Source: Emticicia oligotrophica DSM 17448 (GTDB lineage: Bacteria; Bacteroidota; Bacteroidia; Cytophagales; Spirosomataceae). From it: 64,000 nucleotides of DNA. The stretch lies in assembly GCF_000263195.1 (NCBI RefSeq), contig NC_018749.1:36313-100312 (forward strand). The letters are read 5' to 3'. A model generated the notes under the pieces. That model saw only the letters and a list, made by a program, of their open reading frames with translations. It made no database searches and was not told the DNA's origin. The position numbers were made by a program, and so were the translations under genes. Within the stretch, counting starts at the first letter, position 1. The number at the start of each line of letters is the position of its first letter. Below are positions 1 through 8,941 of this stretch, one piece after another.

Positions 1-1
1 C

Positions 2-1357
2 GGTTATTTAAACTTATCCTATGCTCAAAATGCTTATGTAAAGGGTAATTGCCAAACAAAGGAAACTTTATATATTTCAATTCAAAATGAAATAGGAGTT
101 GATATGTCAAAAGAATTATCTTTTAACTACACACAAAACAAATACGAAACAGTTACACTTCCTATAGGTGAGCAGCCTCAATTACTTTATATTTCAGCCT
201 CAAGCAAGGACAAAATAAATTTTTATCAAGCAATAATATTTCCAAATGATACTATTGAAATATATAAAAATGATGAAGGATTTATTGAATATTTGGGTAA
301 AAACAAAGCAGAATATATGTTTTTATTCAACCTTGAAGAAATGGGATTAGGTATTTATAATACACCTGAAAATAAATGTAAAGGATGTCCGAAGTATTAT
401 GAGGAATTATTAGAAAAAAGGAATAAAATGCTTAAAAAGTTTAGTGACTCATTGAGTTTTAGACCCCAATTCAATGAATTTGTTAAAAAGTATTTTTATC
501 TAAAACATATTTGGGGTTGGTTGCAATTATATAGCTTTGTTAGTAAAGAAACGAAAGATTACAACCTAGATAAGCAATATTTAGATAGTTTAAAATCATT
601 TAAAAAGTATTTATCATTAGCACCCATTGAAATTAAAAAACTATATTATATAAGCTATGCTAATACTTTAAAAACCTACAACCGTTTTCTGACTGAAAAT
701 GACTACAAACAAGCCCCACCCTTTGAAAAACAATTTGAATCAGGTATTAAAAATTTTGATGGGTACAACAGAGATTTACTACTAACACGGCTCTTAAAAG
801 ATGCGTTAAAAAAAAATGAAGTTAAACCAGAACATATTACTAAATTTTTAGAAATATGCAAAACAACAGAGTATATAGACTATATAAATGATATTCTAAA
901 AAAGAGGATTAAAAATACATCCGATATAACTGATTCAAGCAAAGTTTTTTATCAAAATAAAAATCAATTTTCTTGGAGAGATTTGATAGATAAGTATAAA
1001 AATAAAGTTACTTATATTGATTTTTGGGCTTCATGGTGTGCACCTTGTCGTTTAGAAATTGAAAATTCAAGAAAAATAGAAAAAGAATATATAAAACGAG
1101 GAATTAACTTTGTTTATATTTCTATTGATGATAAATATGATTCTTGGATAAATGCAAAAAAACAGTTAAATCTTCAAGAAAAAGATAATTTTTTATTCTC
1201 AACTATTTCAGAATCTACTATTTCAAAACAATTGGACTTAATATCAATTCCAAGGTATATTATTATTGGCAAAAATGGAAAGATTGTTAATTCTGATGCC
1301 CCGCGTCCATCTGATTTAAAAATTAAAAAAGAATTTGATGATATTTTAAAACAATAA
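2..1357 (+). CDS. Thioredoxin-like (TlpA/AhpC-TSA type) secreted protein, 5' end outside window
   Basis: The reading frame is open from base 2, so the ATG at 104 is probably internal. The 34 codons before it include a hydrophobic stretch ending in SYAQ, which looks like the tail of a signal peptide; the true start lies upstream of the window. The C-terminal ~130 residues form a thioredoxin fold with the redox motif WCAPC in the context FWASWCAPCR, and a cis-Pro-like segment SIPRYI. The ~280 N-terminal residues match the poorly defined helical domain common in Bacteroidota TlpA-like proteins. It would act in the periplasm as a thiol-disulfide oxidoreductase. It precedes a peptide export locus whose cargo has six cysteines, so a role in folding that cargo is possible but is inference. 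Confidence 0.8.
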   Translation, partial: GYLNLSYAQNAYVKGNCQTKETLYISIQNEIGVDMSKELSFNYTQNKYETVTLPIGEQPQLLYISASSKDKINFYQAIIFPNDTIEIYKNDEGFIEYLGKNKAEYMFLFNLEEMGLGIYNTPENKCKGCPKYYEELLEKRNKMLKKFSDSLSFRPQFNEFVKKYFYLKHIWGWLQLYSFVSKETKDYNLDKQYLDSLKSFKKYLSLAPIEIKKLYYISYANTLKTYNRFLTENDYKQAPPFEKQFESGIKNFDGYNRDLLLTRLLKDALKKNEVKPEHITKFLEICKTTEYIDYINDILKKRIKNTSDITDSSKVFYQNKNQFSWRDLIDKYKNKVTYIDFWASWCAPCRLEIENSRKIEKEYIKRGINFVYISIDDKYDSWINAKKQLNLQEKDNFLFSTISESTISKQLDLISIPRYIIIGKNGKIVNSDAPRPSDLKIKKEFDDILKQ

Positions 1358-1365
1358 ACTAACCC

Positions 1366-1398
1366 TAAGTTTCTTGGAGTATGTTTAAGTTTCTCGGA
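1366..1398. repeat. Pair of 13-bp direct repeats upstream of exporter gene
   Basis: Two copies of TAAGTTTCTYGGA start at 1366 and 1386, exactly 20 bp apart, in the 131-bp gap between the thioredoxin-like gene and the ABC exporter. The near-helical spacing would suit a regulator binding on one DNA face. No regulator is encoded nearby and the copies could be chance in AT-rich DNA. Confidence 0.3.
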
Positions 1399-1488
1399 CT
1401 TTAAATAGACCTGTTATATTATATGTTCGTAATTGGGACGATAAATTAAAAATTTACATAGTACTATAAAGAATTGCTTCATTTAACA

Positions 1489-3693
1489 ATGTCCAAATTT
1501 TATCACTACCAACAACATGATGCGATGGATTGCGGCCCTACCTGCCTACGCATGGTAGCAAAGCATTATGGGCGAGTGTTTTCGATACAAAAACTACGTG
1601 AGGCAACCCAAATAGGCAAAGAGGGGGTCTCTTTATTGGGCATTAGTGAAGCTGCTGAGAGCATTGGTTTCAAAACTTTGGCAGTAAAAGCACCTTTCAA
1701 ACAATTAGAAAAAGATGCTCCACTTCCGTGCATTGTTCATTGGAAACAAAACCATTTTGTGGTAGTCTATCAAATAAAAAAGAATCAAGTTTATGTAGCA
1801 GACCCTGCAATTGGTCTTATAAAATACTCTTATACTGAATTTGAAAGCCAGTGGGCAACTACGATAATTGAAGGCGAAAAAACAGGCATTGCACTACTTT
1901 TAGAGCCAACTCAAAGATTTTACCAAGAAACTGACGAGCAAACAAAGGGTATTAACCTAAGTATGTTATCGGGCTACGTTTTTAAGTACAAACGTCTTAT
2001 TTTACAACTTTTCTTGGGGCTTTTTATTGGTTCAATTTTGCAACTTATTCTGCCATTTCTTACACAATCGGTGGTAGATACAGGCATACAAACCCGCAAT
2101 TTGCATTTTATTTATTTGGTTTTGGCAGCTCAATTGATGCTGTTTATTGGCAGAATGTCGGTAGAGTTTATCCGTAGCTGGATATTGCTTCATATCAGTA
2201 CACGAATCAACCTGAGTATCTTATCAGATTTTTTGGGTAAGCTCTTGCGTTTGCCTGTTTCTTTTTTTGAATCAAAAAAAACTGGTGATATTCTCCAACG
2301 AATCGGCGACCACCAACGTATTGAGTCGTTCCTTACGGGAACATCGCTTAATGTACTTTTTTCGATGTTCAATCTCATCATCTTTAGCGTAGTTTTAGCA
2401 TATTATAATCTTACTATCTTTGGCGTTTTCTTAATAAGTAGCATTGTTTATAGTATTTGGATAGTACTTTTTCTTCGTTATCGCCGAAAATTAGATAATA
2501 AACGCTTTGCTTTGGCAAGTCAAAATCAAAGTTCTTTGATACAGCTTGTGCAGTCTGTTCCTGAACTAAAACTCAATAATGCTGAAATAAAAAAACGTTG
2601 GGAGTGGGAGAATCTCCAAGTAAAAAACTTTCATTTGAGCGTCAAGGGGCTTGCTTTGCAACAATACCAGCAAACGGGAGCAATGATTATCAACGAGGGT
2701 AAAAATATTGTCATTTCGTTTTTGGCTGCCACTGAGGTTGTTAATGGACAAATGACTTTAGGGGCAATGATGGCACTCCAATATATCATTGGGCAGCTCA
2801 ATAGCCCTGTCGAGCAACTCATTCAGTTTATGCAACACTACCAAGATGCTCAAATAAGTCTAGAAAGATTGAATGAAATCCATGAAATTGATGATGAAGA
2901 AACCACACAAAAGCCATTGTTGCATATTTTGCCTGAAAATCAGGATATTCAACTCAAAAACCTCACGTTTACTTATACAGGTGCAGGCAATGACCCTGTA
3001 TTGAAAAATATTAATTTAACAATTCCACAAGGAAAAATAACGGCCATTGTTGGCACAAGTGGAAGCGGCAAAACTACACTATTAAAGTTATTACTAAAGT
3101 TTTATAAACCCCAAAGTGGAGAAATTCGCTTAGGTAATGTTTCGCTCGAAAATATCAGCCACAAACTTTGGCGTAGCAAATGTGGAACGGTCATGCAAGA
3201 AGGGGTTATTTTCTCAGATACTATTGCTGAGAATATTGCTTTCAGCGATGAATTTCCAGACACCAAAAAACTGCTTCATGCAGTAAAAGTGGCTAATATT
3301 CAATCGTTTATTGAAGAATTGCCATTAAGTTATAATACCAAAATTGGTGCAGAAGGAAATGGAATTTCACAAGGGCAAAAGCAAAGAATGCTAATTGCCA
3401 GAGCGGTTTACAAAAATCCTGATTTTATATTTTTCGATGAAGCTACCAATGCACTTGATGCCAATAACGAAAGCGTTATCATGACAAATTTAGAAGAATT
3501 CTTTAAAAGCGGTTCGACGGGTCGAAGAACGGTAATTGTAGTAGCTCACCGACTAAGCACAGTAAAAAATGCCGACCAAATTGTAGTGATGGAAAAAGGA
3601 GAAATTGTTGAAGTGGGAACTCATGCCCAACTCACGCAAAGACATGGAAAATATTTTGAATTAGTGAAAAATCAGTTAGAATTAGGGAATTAA
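1489..3693 (+). CDS. C39-peptidase-containing ABC exporter for double-glycine leader peptides
   Basis: This inner-membrane ATP-driven exporter cleaves the leader of its peptide substrate during export. The first ~135 residues are a C39 cysteine peptidase: the catalytic Cys is in MDCGPTCL (about residue 15), His in QNHFVVV and Asp in VADPAIG. A six-helix transmembrane domain spans about 165-440. The nucleotide-binding domain carries Walker A GTSGSGKT (about 521), signature ISQGQ (about 624) and Walker B FIFFDEATNALD. I chose the ATG at 1489; an upstream TTG at 1474 would add only five residues before the conserved N-terminus. Its stop overlaps the start of the next gene (TAATG), so it is translationally coupled to the HlyD adaptor. 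The GG-leader peptide at 5199 is the obvious substrate. Confidence 0.93.
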   Translation: MSKFYHYQQHDAMDCGPTCLRMVAKHYGRVFSIQKLREATQIGKEGVSLLGISEAAESIGFKTLAVKAPFKQLEKDAPLPCIVHWKQNHFVVVYQIKKNQVYVADPAIGLIKYSYTEFESQWATTIIEGEKTGIALLLEPTQRFYQETDEQTKGINLSMLSGYVFKYKRLILQLFLGLFIGSILQLILPFLTQSVVDTGIQTRNLHFIYLVLAAQLMLFIGRMSVEFIRSWILLHISTRINLSILSDFLGKLLRLPVSFFESKKTGDILQRIGDHQRIESFLTGTSLNVLFSMFNLIIFSVVLAYYNLTIFGVFLISSIVYSIWIVLFLRYRRKLDNKRFALASQNQSSLIQLVQSVPELKLNNAEIKKRWEWENLQVKNFHLSVKGLALQQYQQTGAMIINEGKNIVISFLAATEVVNGQMTLGAMMALQYIIGQLNSPVEQLIQFMQHYQDAQISLERLNEIHEIDDEETTQKPLLHILPENQDIQLKNLTFTYTGAGNDPVLKNINLTIPQGKITAIVGTSGSGKTTLLKLLLKFYKPQSGEIRLGNVSLENISHKLWRSKCGTVMQEGVIFSDTIAENIAFSDEFPDTKKLLHAVKVANIQSFIEELPLSYNTKIGAEGNGISQGQKQRMLIARAVYKNPDFIFFDEATNALDANNESVIMTNLEEFFKSGSTGRRTVIVVAHRLSTVKNADQIVVMEKGEIVEVGTHAQLTQRHGKYFELVKNQLELGN

Positions 3694-5132
3694 TGAGCGA
3701 GGAATCAAATCATTCAGAGAAATTACTCCGAACAAATCTGATGGAATTGTTGGGTGGGAAAGGTATGGGAATAACTGATGATTTATTAAAACAAGAAATC
3801 ATTGTACCTCCTACTATGCCTCCTGTCATCAACAATCATGGAAATAATGGCAATGATGGAAGAATGCCCGAACTACGAAGCAGCGAGGTAAATGAAGTTT
3901 TGAGCAAACCACCTGCGTGGCTTATTCGATGGGGAATTACCGTTTTTTTCTTTGTTTTGGTGCTTATGCTGGCAGTTACTTGGTTTATTCGTTACCCTGA
4001 TTTAGTTAGAGGCAATCTTAAAATCGTTTCACAAAATCTACCTAAATCTGTTATAGCAAAAACTGATGGAAAATTGGTAAAATTGTTGGCAATTGATGGT
4101 CAAATAGTGCAACAGGGGCAGAAAATAGCTTATTTAGAGAGTACGGCTAACCATGACGAAGTTTTAATTTTGAATGATTTAACTGATTCTTTGGTCAATA
4201 TGACCGCTAATGATAACCTTTCTGCTGCTTATACAGCCGTGATTCCAACTTTTTTTCAATTAGGCGAACTACAAAAATCTTATCAAGTTTTTCAAGAAAC
4301 ATTTACCAGAGTTAAGTCTTTTGTTGGTAACGGTACTTATTTGCAAAAGAGAAAAATGCTCGAAAATGATTTTGCCCAACTAAATTCATTGCAGTCAAAT
4401 CTGAAAAATCAATTGCAGAATAATCAAAAAGATTTGGCACTAGCAGAAGATGAACTTGAAAGCCAAAAACGACTACAAGAAAAGGGATATGTATCAAAAA
4501 ATGATTATCGTCAAGCCATGAGCAAAGTACTTAGCAAACAGCAAAGTAATGAGCAAATGCTCAGTTCGATGAAGAATAATGTAATGTCTCAAAATCAAAA
4601 ACAACAAGAGATTTTAGAATTAGATAAGACTATTATTGAACAAAAAAATGCCCTCATTCAAGCCATGCACACGCTCAAAAGTGATATTGAAGCATGGAAA
4701 CAACGCTACGTTGCTATTGCTCCAACGGCAGGAAAAGTGGTTTTATTAACATCACTACAAGAAAACCAGTTAGTAAAAACAGGACAAGAATTACTCTATG
4801 TTTTACCTAATGGAGAAGGGTACCACGGAGAAATGAATATCGGTCAATTTAATTTTGGTAAAGTAAAACGTGGGCAGGAAATTATAGTAAAGCTTCAAAG
4901 TTATCCTTATGAAGAGTATGGTACACTACGAGGGCAGATTCAAAGTATTTCCGAAATCCCAAAAGACTCGGCTTATTTTGTTAAAGTAAATTTCCCTAAA
5001 GGATTAATAACTTCAGCCTATAAAACTATCCCTTTTCGTAATGGGATGACCGCATCAGGTGAAATAATTACAGAAGATAAAAGGCTGATAGAGAGGTTTT
5101 TTAAAGAATTTATCAGAATTTTTGAAAGGTGA
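3693..5132 (+). CDS. HlyD-family periplasmic adaptor (membrane fusion protein)
   Basis: This is the periplasmic bridge of a type I secretion system, joining the ABC exporter to an outer-membrane TolC channel. A ~75-residue cytoplasmic, Gly/Asn-rich N-terminus is followed by one transmembrane helix (about 76-99). Next come a lipoyl-like half-motif (GKLVKLLAIDGQIV), a long coiled coil (about 195-325, rich in Gln/Lys/Leu heptads), the second lipoyl half (APTAGKVVLL) and a C-terminal beta domain. The 479-residue length is usual for bacteriocin-exporter adaptors of Bacteroidota. The gene begins inside the stop codon of the exporter gene. It is followed by the candidate cargo peptide, and the matching TolC-like gene lies 0.8 kb further on. 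Confidence 0.9.
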   Translation: MSEESNHSEKLLRTNLMELLGGKGMGITDDLLKQEIIVPPTMPPVINNHGNNGNDGRMPELRSSEVNEVLSKPPAWLIRWGITVFFFVLVLMLAVTWFIRYPDLVRGNLKIVSQNLPKSVIAKTDGKLVKLLAIDGQIVQQGQKIAYLESTANHDEVLILNDLTDSLVNMTANDNLSAAYTAVIPTFFQLGELQKSYQVFQETFTRVKSFVGNGTYLQKRKMLENDFAQLNSLQSNLKNQLQNNQKDLALAEDELESQKRLQEKGYVSKNDYRQAMSKVLSKQQSNEQMLSSMKNNVMSQNQKQQEILELDKTIIEQKNALIQAMHTLKSDIEAWKQRYVAIAPTAGKVVLLTSLQENQLVKTGQELLYVLPNGEGYHGEMNIGQFNFGKVKRGQEIIVKLQSYPYEEYGTLRGQIQSISEIPKDSAYFVKVNFPKGLITSAYKTIPFRNGMTASGEIITEDKRLIERFFKEFIRIFER

Positions 5133-5186
5133 TTTTTACAAACTACGGACTTAAGTAAATCAAAATAAATTAATTTCTAACTTTAA

Positions 5187-5200
5187 ATTTTCGCGAAAAT
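5187..5200. promoter_or_regulatory. 14-bp perfect palindrome overlapping the start codon of the cargo peptide
   Basis: ATTTTCGCGAAAAT is a perfect palindrome whose last two bases are the first two of the peptide gene's ATG. It could be an operator or form a short mRNA hairpin that limits initiation. It is distinctive because CG-rich centres are rare in this AT-rich DNA, but function is unproven. Confidence 0.35.
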
Positions 5201-5444
5201 GAAGACAATGTTTCAACAATTTGCTGATGCTCGTCTAACGAGAGAACAAATGAAAGAGGTAAAAGGTGGTTCTACATATTGTAATGCAGTATGTGTAAAT
5301 GATGATGGCGTCAAGTGGTATATGAGCGGAACTTGTTCAGGAAGTGTATCGCAATGTACTGGGTCAAGAGTTGCTGGAACAGGTGCTGCGTATGACGTAA
5401 CCTGCGTTAATATTGATTGTTATATCAAAGCACCACAACAATAA
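5199..5444 (+). CDS. Double-glycine leader secreted peptide with six cysteines (bacteriocin-like)
   Basis: This 81-residue precursor has a typical Bacteroidota GG leader (LTREQMKEVKGG); cleavage after GG would release a mature peptide of about 57 residues. The mature part contains six Cys (YC, VC, TC, QC, TC, DC contexts) and many Ser/Thr/Gly residues, consistent with up to three disulfide bonds. No radical-SAM, LanM/LanB or YcaO enzyme is encoded nearby, so an unmodified disulfide-bonded peptide is more likely than a RiPP, though a remote modifying enzyme is not excluded. It sits directly behind its probable exporter and adaptor genes. It may be a bacteriocin, a signal or a scaffolded secreted peptide; no immunity gene is obvious unless the next gene serves that role. 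Confidence 0.75.
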   Translation: MKTMFQQFADARLTREQMKEVKGGSTYCNAVCVNDDGVKWYMSGTCSGSVSQCTGSRVAGTGAAYDVTCVNIDCYIKAPQQ

Positions 5445-5533
5445 CTGAAATATTTAACTTTATCTTCAATCGAATAACATAATGATAAGATTCATTAAAG
5501 AAATTATCATTGCGTTATCTTTCTCAATGTAAT

Positions 5534-5899
5534 ATGAACTTAAAAATCTTTTATTTGATATTTATACTTCCAATCCAACTCTATTCTCAGGAAGAAATAT
5601 ATCTTTATCCCGAAAAACCTTCAGAATTTGTTTATGGAGAAGATTCAATTTTAATATACATTAAGCAAAACTTTTGTATATGTAATCACTTTAATGAAAT
5701 AAGGTCTGCAACAGTACAATTTGTAGTAGAACCCAATGGAGGTTACAGTAATTTAATATTTATATCAAAAATTAATGATGATTTAAAAGAAAAAATTAGA
5801 GTAGTTATTAATCAGCTACCATTATGGAAACCAGGTACCGTGAAAGATAAGCCTGTCAGAAGTTATAGGATATTGAATATTATTTGCAAAAATAAATAA
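5534..5899 (+). CDS. Small secreted protein with a TonB C-terminal-like fold
   Basis: From the ATG at 5534 the protein has about 121 residues. I prefer this start because it opens a clear signal peptide (MNLKIFYLIFILPIQLYSQ); the upstream TTG at 5510 only adds residues before it. The body resembles the TonB_C domain: beta strands around VQFVVEPNGG, a helix DDLKEKIRVVINQLP, then the WKPG turn and a final strand. There is no N-terminal TonB transmembrane anchor or proline-rich linker, so it is a free periplasmic TonB_C-like module. It lies between the cargo peptide and tolC genes on the same strand. Accessory or immunity functions are possible; I cannot assign one. Confidence 0.65.
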   Translation: MNLKIFYLIFILPIQLYSQEEIYLYPEKPSEFVYGEDSILIYIKQNFCICNHFNEIRSATVQFVVEPNGGYSNLIFISKINDDLKEKIRVVINQLPLWKPGTVKDKPVRSYRILNIICKNK

Positions 5900-5951
5900 A
5901 AAAAGAGTAGAAAATGAGGGATTTTCAATTTTATTAAAATAAATTATATAA

Positions 5952-7256
5952 ATGAGGCAGTTTGTTTTATTATTAATAATATTACCAATTTCGCTTTTAG
6001 GGCAGACAAATATAAAGTTTAACCTTATTCAGTGCATTAACTACGCCTACAAACAAAATTTTGATGTAAAATTTAAAGAGTTAAGATTAAAACAATCTGA
6101 GAATACTTTGGAGCAGTCAGAAAAAGCTATTTATCCAAATCTTTCAGGTTCGTTTTCGCAGGGGATTAATTCAGGTAGGAGCATTGACCCTTTCACCAAC
6201 GGCTTCATTCAACGTACTATTTCTTCTAATTCGTTTGGTGCAAATGCTAACTTTACGATTTTCAATGGTTTTTCTCTCAAAAACCAAATTATTCAAAACC
6301 AATACAATGCAGAAGCAGACCAAGTGGAAATTCAAAGGGCAAAAAATGAATTACGAATCCGAATCACACTTGCTTATATGCAGGTGCTGATGAACCAAGA
6401 ATTATCAAAAATTGCCCAGGAACAAATTCAAAACATCCAATCACAATATGAACGAGTGAAGGCATTGGTCAACGAAGGAAATATGCCAAAAACCAATTTA
6501 ATTGATTTAGATGCACAACTCATCACTGCCGAATATGATGCCCTAAATGCCAAAAACAATATTGATGTTTCAAAACTCTCATTGGCTCAATTGATGGCGT
6601 TTCCGAATTTTGTAGCTTTTGACATTGAAAATAATTCGATAGAAGAAAAAACAGTTCTCTTAAATGATAATTACTTGCAAAATATTCTTTCTGGGTTTTA
6701 TTTTCAACCAATTATAAAAAGTGCAGAATTAAGAGTAAGAAGTGCCAATGTAGGCATAAAACTCGCCGAAGCAGGTAAATATCCAACTGTTTCTTTGGGT
6801 GCAGGAGTTGGTTCGGCGTATTCGAGTGCAGCAGCGAAAGAATATAATTATTTCAATCAATTAGGCTTTAATTTGAATCAATTTGCACGTTTAAGTATAA
6901 ATATTCCAATTTACACCAATGGGCAGGTTAAAGGACGAATTACAAATGCTCAAATCAATCAAAGAATTACTGAAACTCAGCTATCACAGACAAAACTTCA
7001 AATAAAGCAAGAAATTGAGCAGGCGTATCTGACTGCCAAAATTGCCCAAGAAAAGCTAAAGACTGCCCAAAAGCAAGTTTTAGCTCAACAAGTTGCCTAT
7101 GATTCTGCCAAAGACCGCTATTTGGAAGGTTTACTTCATACCATCGAGTTGAATAATTATCGGATAAATCACGAAAAAGCAAAATCAAATTTGATTCAAT
7201 CAAAATACGAGTTTTACTTTAGAAAAATAGTGTTGGATTACTATATTGTCAAGTGA
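5952..7256 (+). CDS. TolC-family outer-membrane efflux/secretion channel
   Basis: Outer-membrane channel component, 434 residues, with a signal peptide (MRQFVLLLIILPISLLGQ). The sequence shows the two-fold TolC repeat: long amphipathic helices rich in Gln/Glu/Lys, beta-strand segments around GSFSQGINSGRS and GAGVGSAYS, and the second-half motif ARLSINIPIYTNGQ. Together with the ABC exporter and HlyD adaptor upstream it completes a type I secretion machine. Regulation is not visible; it is probably transcribed with the preceding genes. The two Kiwa genes start 25 bp downstream on the same strand and could receive read-through. Confidence 0.92.
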   Translation: MRQFVLLLIILPISLLGQTNIKFNLIQCINYAYKQNFDVKFKELRLKQSENTLEQSEKAIYPNLSGSFSQGINSGRSIDPFTNGFIQRTISSNSFGANANFTIFNGFSLKNQIIQNQYNAEADQVEIQRAKNELRIRITLAYMQVLMNQELSKIAQEQIQNIQSQYERVKALVNEGNMPKTNLIDLDAQLITAEYDALNAKNNIDVSKLSLAQLMAFPNFVAFDIENNSIEEKTVLLNDNYLQNILSGFYFQPIIKSAELRVRSANVGIKLAEAGKYPTVSLGAGVGSAYSSAAAKEYNYFNQLGFNLNQFARLSINIPIYTNGQVKGRITNAQINQRITETQLSQTKLQIKQEIEQAYLTAKIAQEKLKTAQKQVLAQQVAYDSAKDRYLEGLLHTIELNNYRINHEKAKSNLIQSKYEFYFRKIVLDYYIVK

Positions 7257-7281
7257 TTTTAAAGAATCGTATCGACCATAA

Positions 7282-7827
7282 ATGAAAAAAATACAATTAT
7301 ATGTTATTTCCCTTTGGCTACTATTTTTTTTAGTTGCTGTGAAAGAATTTGTCTTTATTTCATGGCAACCATCTTTTACATTTGAAGGATTCCTAACCTT
7401 TTTAAAGCCAAATATTATTGCATTAACTGCAATTAGTTTTTCATTACTTGGATTATTCTTTTATGCACGATTTGAATATTTTTTGAAAGGGGCTACTAAA
7501 TTACCAAAAAAAATCACAAAAATAGAAGACCAAAGCTATGAACATTTGACATTTCTAACTACCTACATTATACCCTTTTTAAGAGTAAAATTGGAGGGCA
7601 AAGATTTAGTCGTAACCATACTCCTTCTTATTATAATTGGTGCAATTTTTATTAAAACAAATCTATTTTATAAAAACCCAACTTTGGCTTTATTAGGTTA
7701 CAAACTTTATAAAGTAGATACAGAAAAAAACACCGGACTAATTTTTATTTCAAAAGAAAATCTAAAATTAGGTGATAGTGTCCACCATATTTTTTTAAGT
7801 GATAATGTATATTTCGTAAAACTATGA
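7282..7827 (+). CDS. kwaA: Kiwa anti-phage defence membrane protein KwaA
   Basis: This 181-residue protein has about four hydrophobic segments (roughly 5-25, 40-62, 85-100 and 105-125) and a short soluble C-terminal part containing LGYKLYKV and LIFISKENL. On its own it is only a small membrane protein. The call rests on the size, topology and C-terminal pattern seen in KwaA and on its 4-bp overlap (ATGA) with a gene encoding a DUF4868/KwaB-like protein, which is the defining Kiwa arrangement. In Kiwa the KwaA oligomer in the inner membrane senses phage infection and works with KwaB. The gene pair lies at the edge of a zone of insertion sequences and CRISPR remnants, as expected for defence genes. 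Confidence 0.7.
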   Translation: MKKIQLYVISLWLLFFLVAVKEFVFISWQPSFTFEGFLTFLKPNIIALTAISFSLLGLFFYARFEYFLKGATKLPKKITKIEDQSYEHLTFLTTYIIPFLRVKLEGKDLVVTILLLIIIGAIFIKTNLFYKNPTLALLGYKLYKVDTEKNTGLIFISKENLKLGDSVHHIFLSDNVYFVKL

Positions 7828-8783
7828 ATAGAGAACAACTAATAGCAAGATTAAATTATTTTTTAAATCCTGAAAATGGTATTGGAGCAGCATTATATTT
7901 TGTGTTGCACGAAGACGGAGAGACAATTATTCGTTTTGCTGATATTGAAAATAATGCGAAGCAAGAACTCAAAGAAAGGTTTCTTGAATATATTTCTGAT
8001 AAGTTCATAACTAATGAAGATTTTCATTATCAAAATATTAGTGAAGCGGATGACCGAAAAAATGTAGTATATAAGTATGATTTAGATGACAGACCTAATA
8101 GTCTTGATATACTTGATGATATTTTACTAAATGAAAACCAACCTAACTTCAATTTTAATCAAGACAATTTTGTAAATCTGCAAGGTTACTTAATAACTAT
8201 TGGGAATGAGGGTAATAAGATGGCTCTCTATAAAAAGCACCACCCTGTAAATTTATTAAAAAGGGATAGGTTTTTACTAATTCCAAGTAATCAAAGATTA
8301 GTTAAGGTGCAAGATGATGCTTTAGCTATTGATAGAAGTTTTGATTTTATGATGCTTGATGGAAACTTAATTGTGCTAAAGCTCAATATACTTGAAAGAT
8401 TTTTTGGGTTTGAAGATGTCATTAGGAATCAGGCCCAAAATACAATTGATTTAATAGAGGCTAATCAATTAATTGAAGACATAGGACAAATCAATGAAAT
8501 TGCTCAAAGTATCACAAATGCGAGAAAATTAATGAGAATTCGTAATTCTCCAGTTTTAAATGTTTCAGTAATTAATGTTATTAATTTTATTAGAAATCAT
8601 CCAGAATTAACAGGAAAAATTAGTTTTAATTTAAATGAAACGAAATTAAATCTTGATACGGGTGTTTCTAAAAGGCTATTTCTAAAGTTATTAAATGATG
8701 ATTACTTATTCTCTCAATTAACTGAACTTCAATATGATAGTCACGCAAAAGACAAACTTACTGAAATGGAAAACAATGACTAA
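7824..8783 (+). CDS. kwaB: Kiwa anti-phage defence protein KwaB (DUF4868)
   Basis: Soluble protein of 319 residues, the usual KwaB length. Recognisable family segments are the N-terminal ALYFVLHEDGE, the central GYLITIGNEGNKMALYKKHHP followed by LLKRDRFLLIP, and RSFDFMMLDGNLIVLKLNILERFFGF. This is the DUF4868 signature pattern. KwaB is the DNA-binding effector partner of KwaA in the Kiwa system. Start and stop are clear: the ATG overlaps the kwaA stop. No third gene follows; 3' of it lie an IS3 scar and an IS110 element, so the Kiwa unit appears complete but has been hit closely by transposition. I am recalling the family pattern, not using a search. Confidence 0.78.
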   Translation: MNREQLIARLNYFLNPENGIGAALYFVLHEDGETIIRFADIENNAKQELKERFLEYISDKFITNEDFHYQNISEADDRKNVVYKYDLDDRPNSLDILDDILLNENQPNFNFNQDNFVNLQGYLITIGNEGNKMALYKKHHPVNLLKRDRFLLIPSNQRLVKVQDDALAIDRSFDFMMLDGNLIVLKLNILERFFGFEDVIRNQAQNTIDLIEANQLIEDIGQINEIAQSITNARKLMRIRNSPVLNVSVINVINFIRNHPELTGKISFNLNETKLNLDTGVSKRLFLKLLNDDYLFSQLTELQYDSHAKDKLTEMENND

Positions 8784-8841
8784 TAATAAATGTAATCCCA
8801 TGTTTAAAATACATATTTGGCATCACTCGACGTGAAACTAC

Positions 8842-8941
8842 CGAACACGCTTAAAATCCATCCGCAAACCAGTCTTCAATTCAGTAGAAGAGACCAGTCC
8901 AGCACGGTAACTTTCTACTACTTTTCGTAAGTAGGGTATGA
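8842..8941 (-). mobile_element. IS3-family orfA remnant (~100 bp scar)
   Basis: This stretch is nearly identical to 11823-11923, an internal part of the intact IS3 orfA, and has the same orientation. It would encode the piece around RKVVESYRAGLVSSTELKTG. Both ends of the element are missing, so it is a decayed copy and not a functional terminus. It shows that the same IS family inserted here earlier. Confidence 0.85.

Noticed and set aside
5534..5899. Small TonB_C-like protein as immunity protein for the peptide
   Set aside because: Position is suggestive but the protein is exported and has a TonB_C-like fold; nothing shows immunity, so it is left unassigned.
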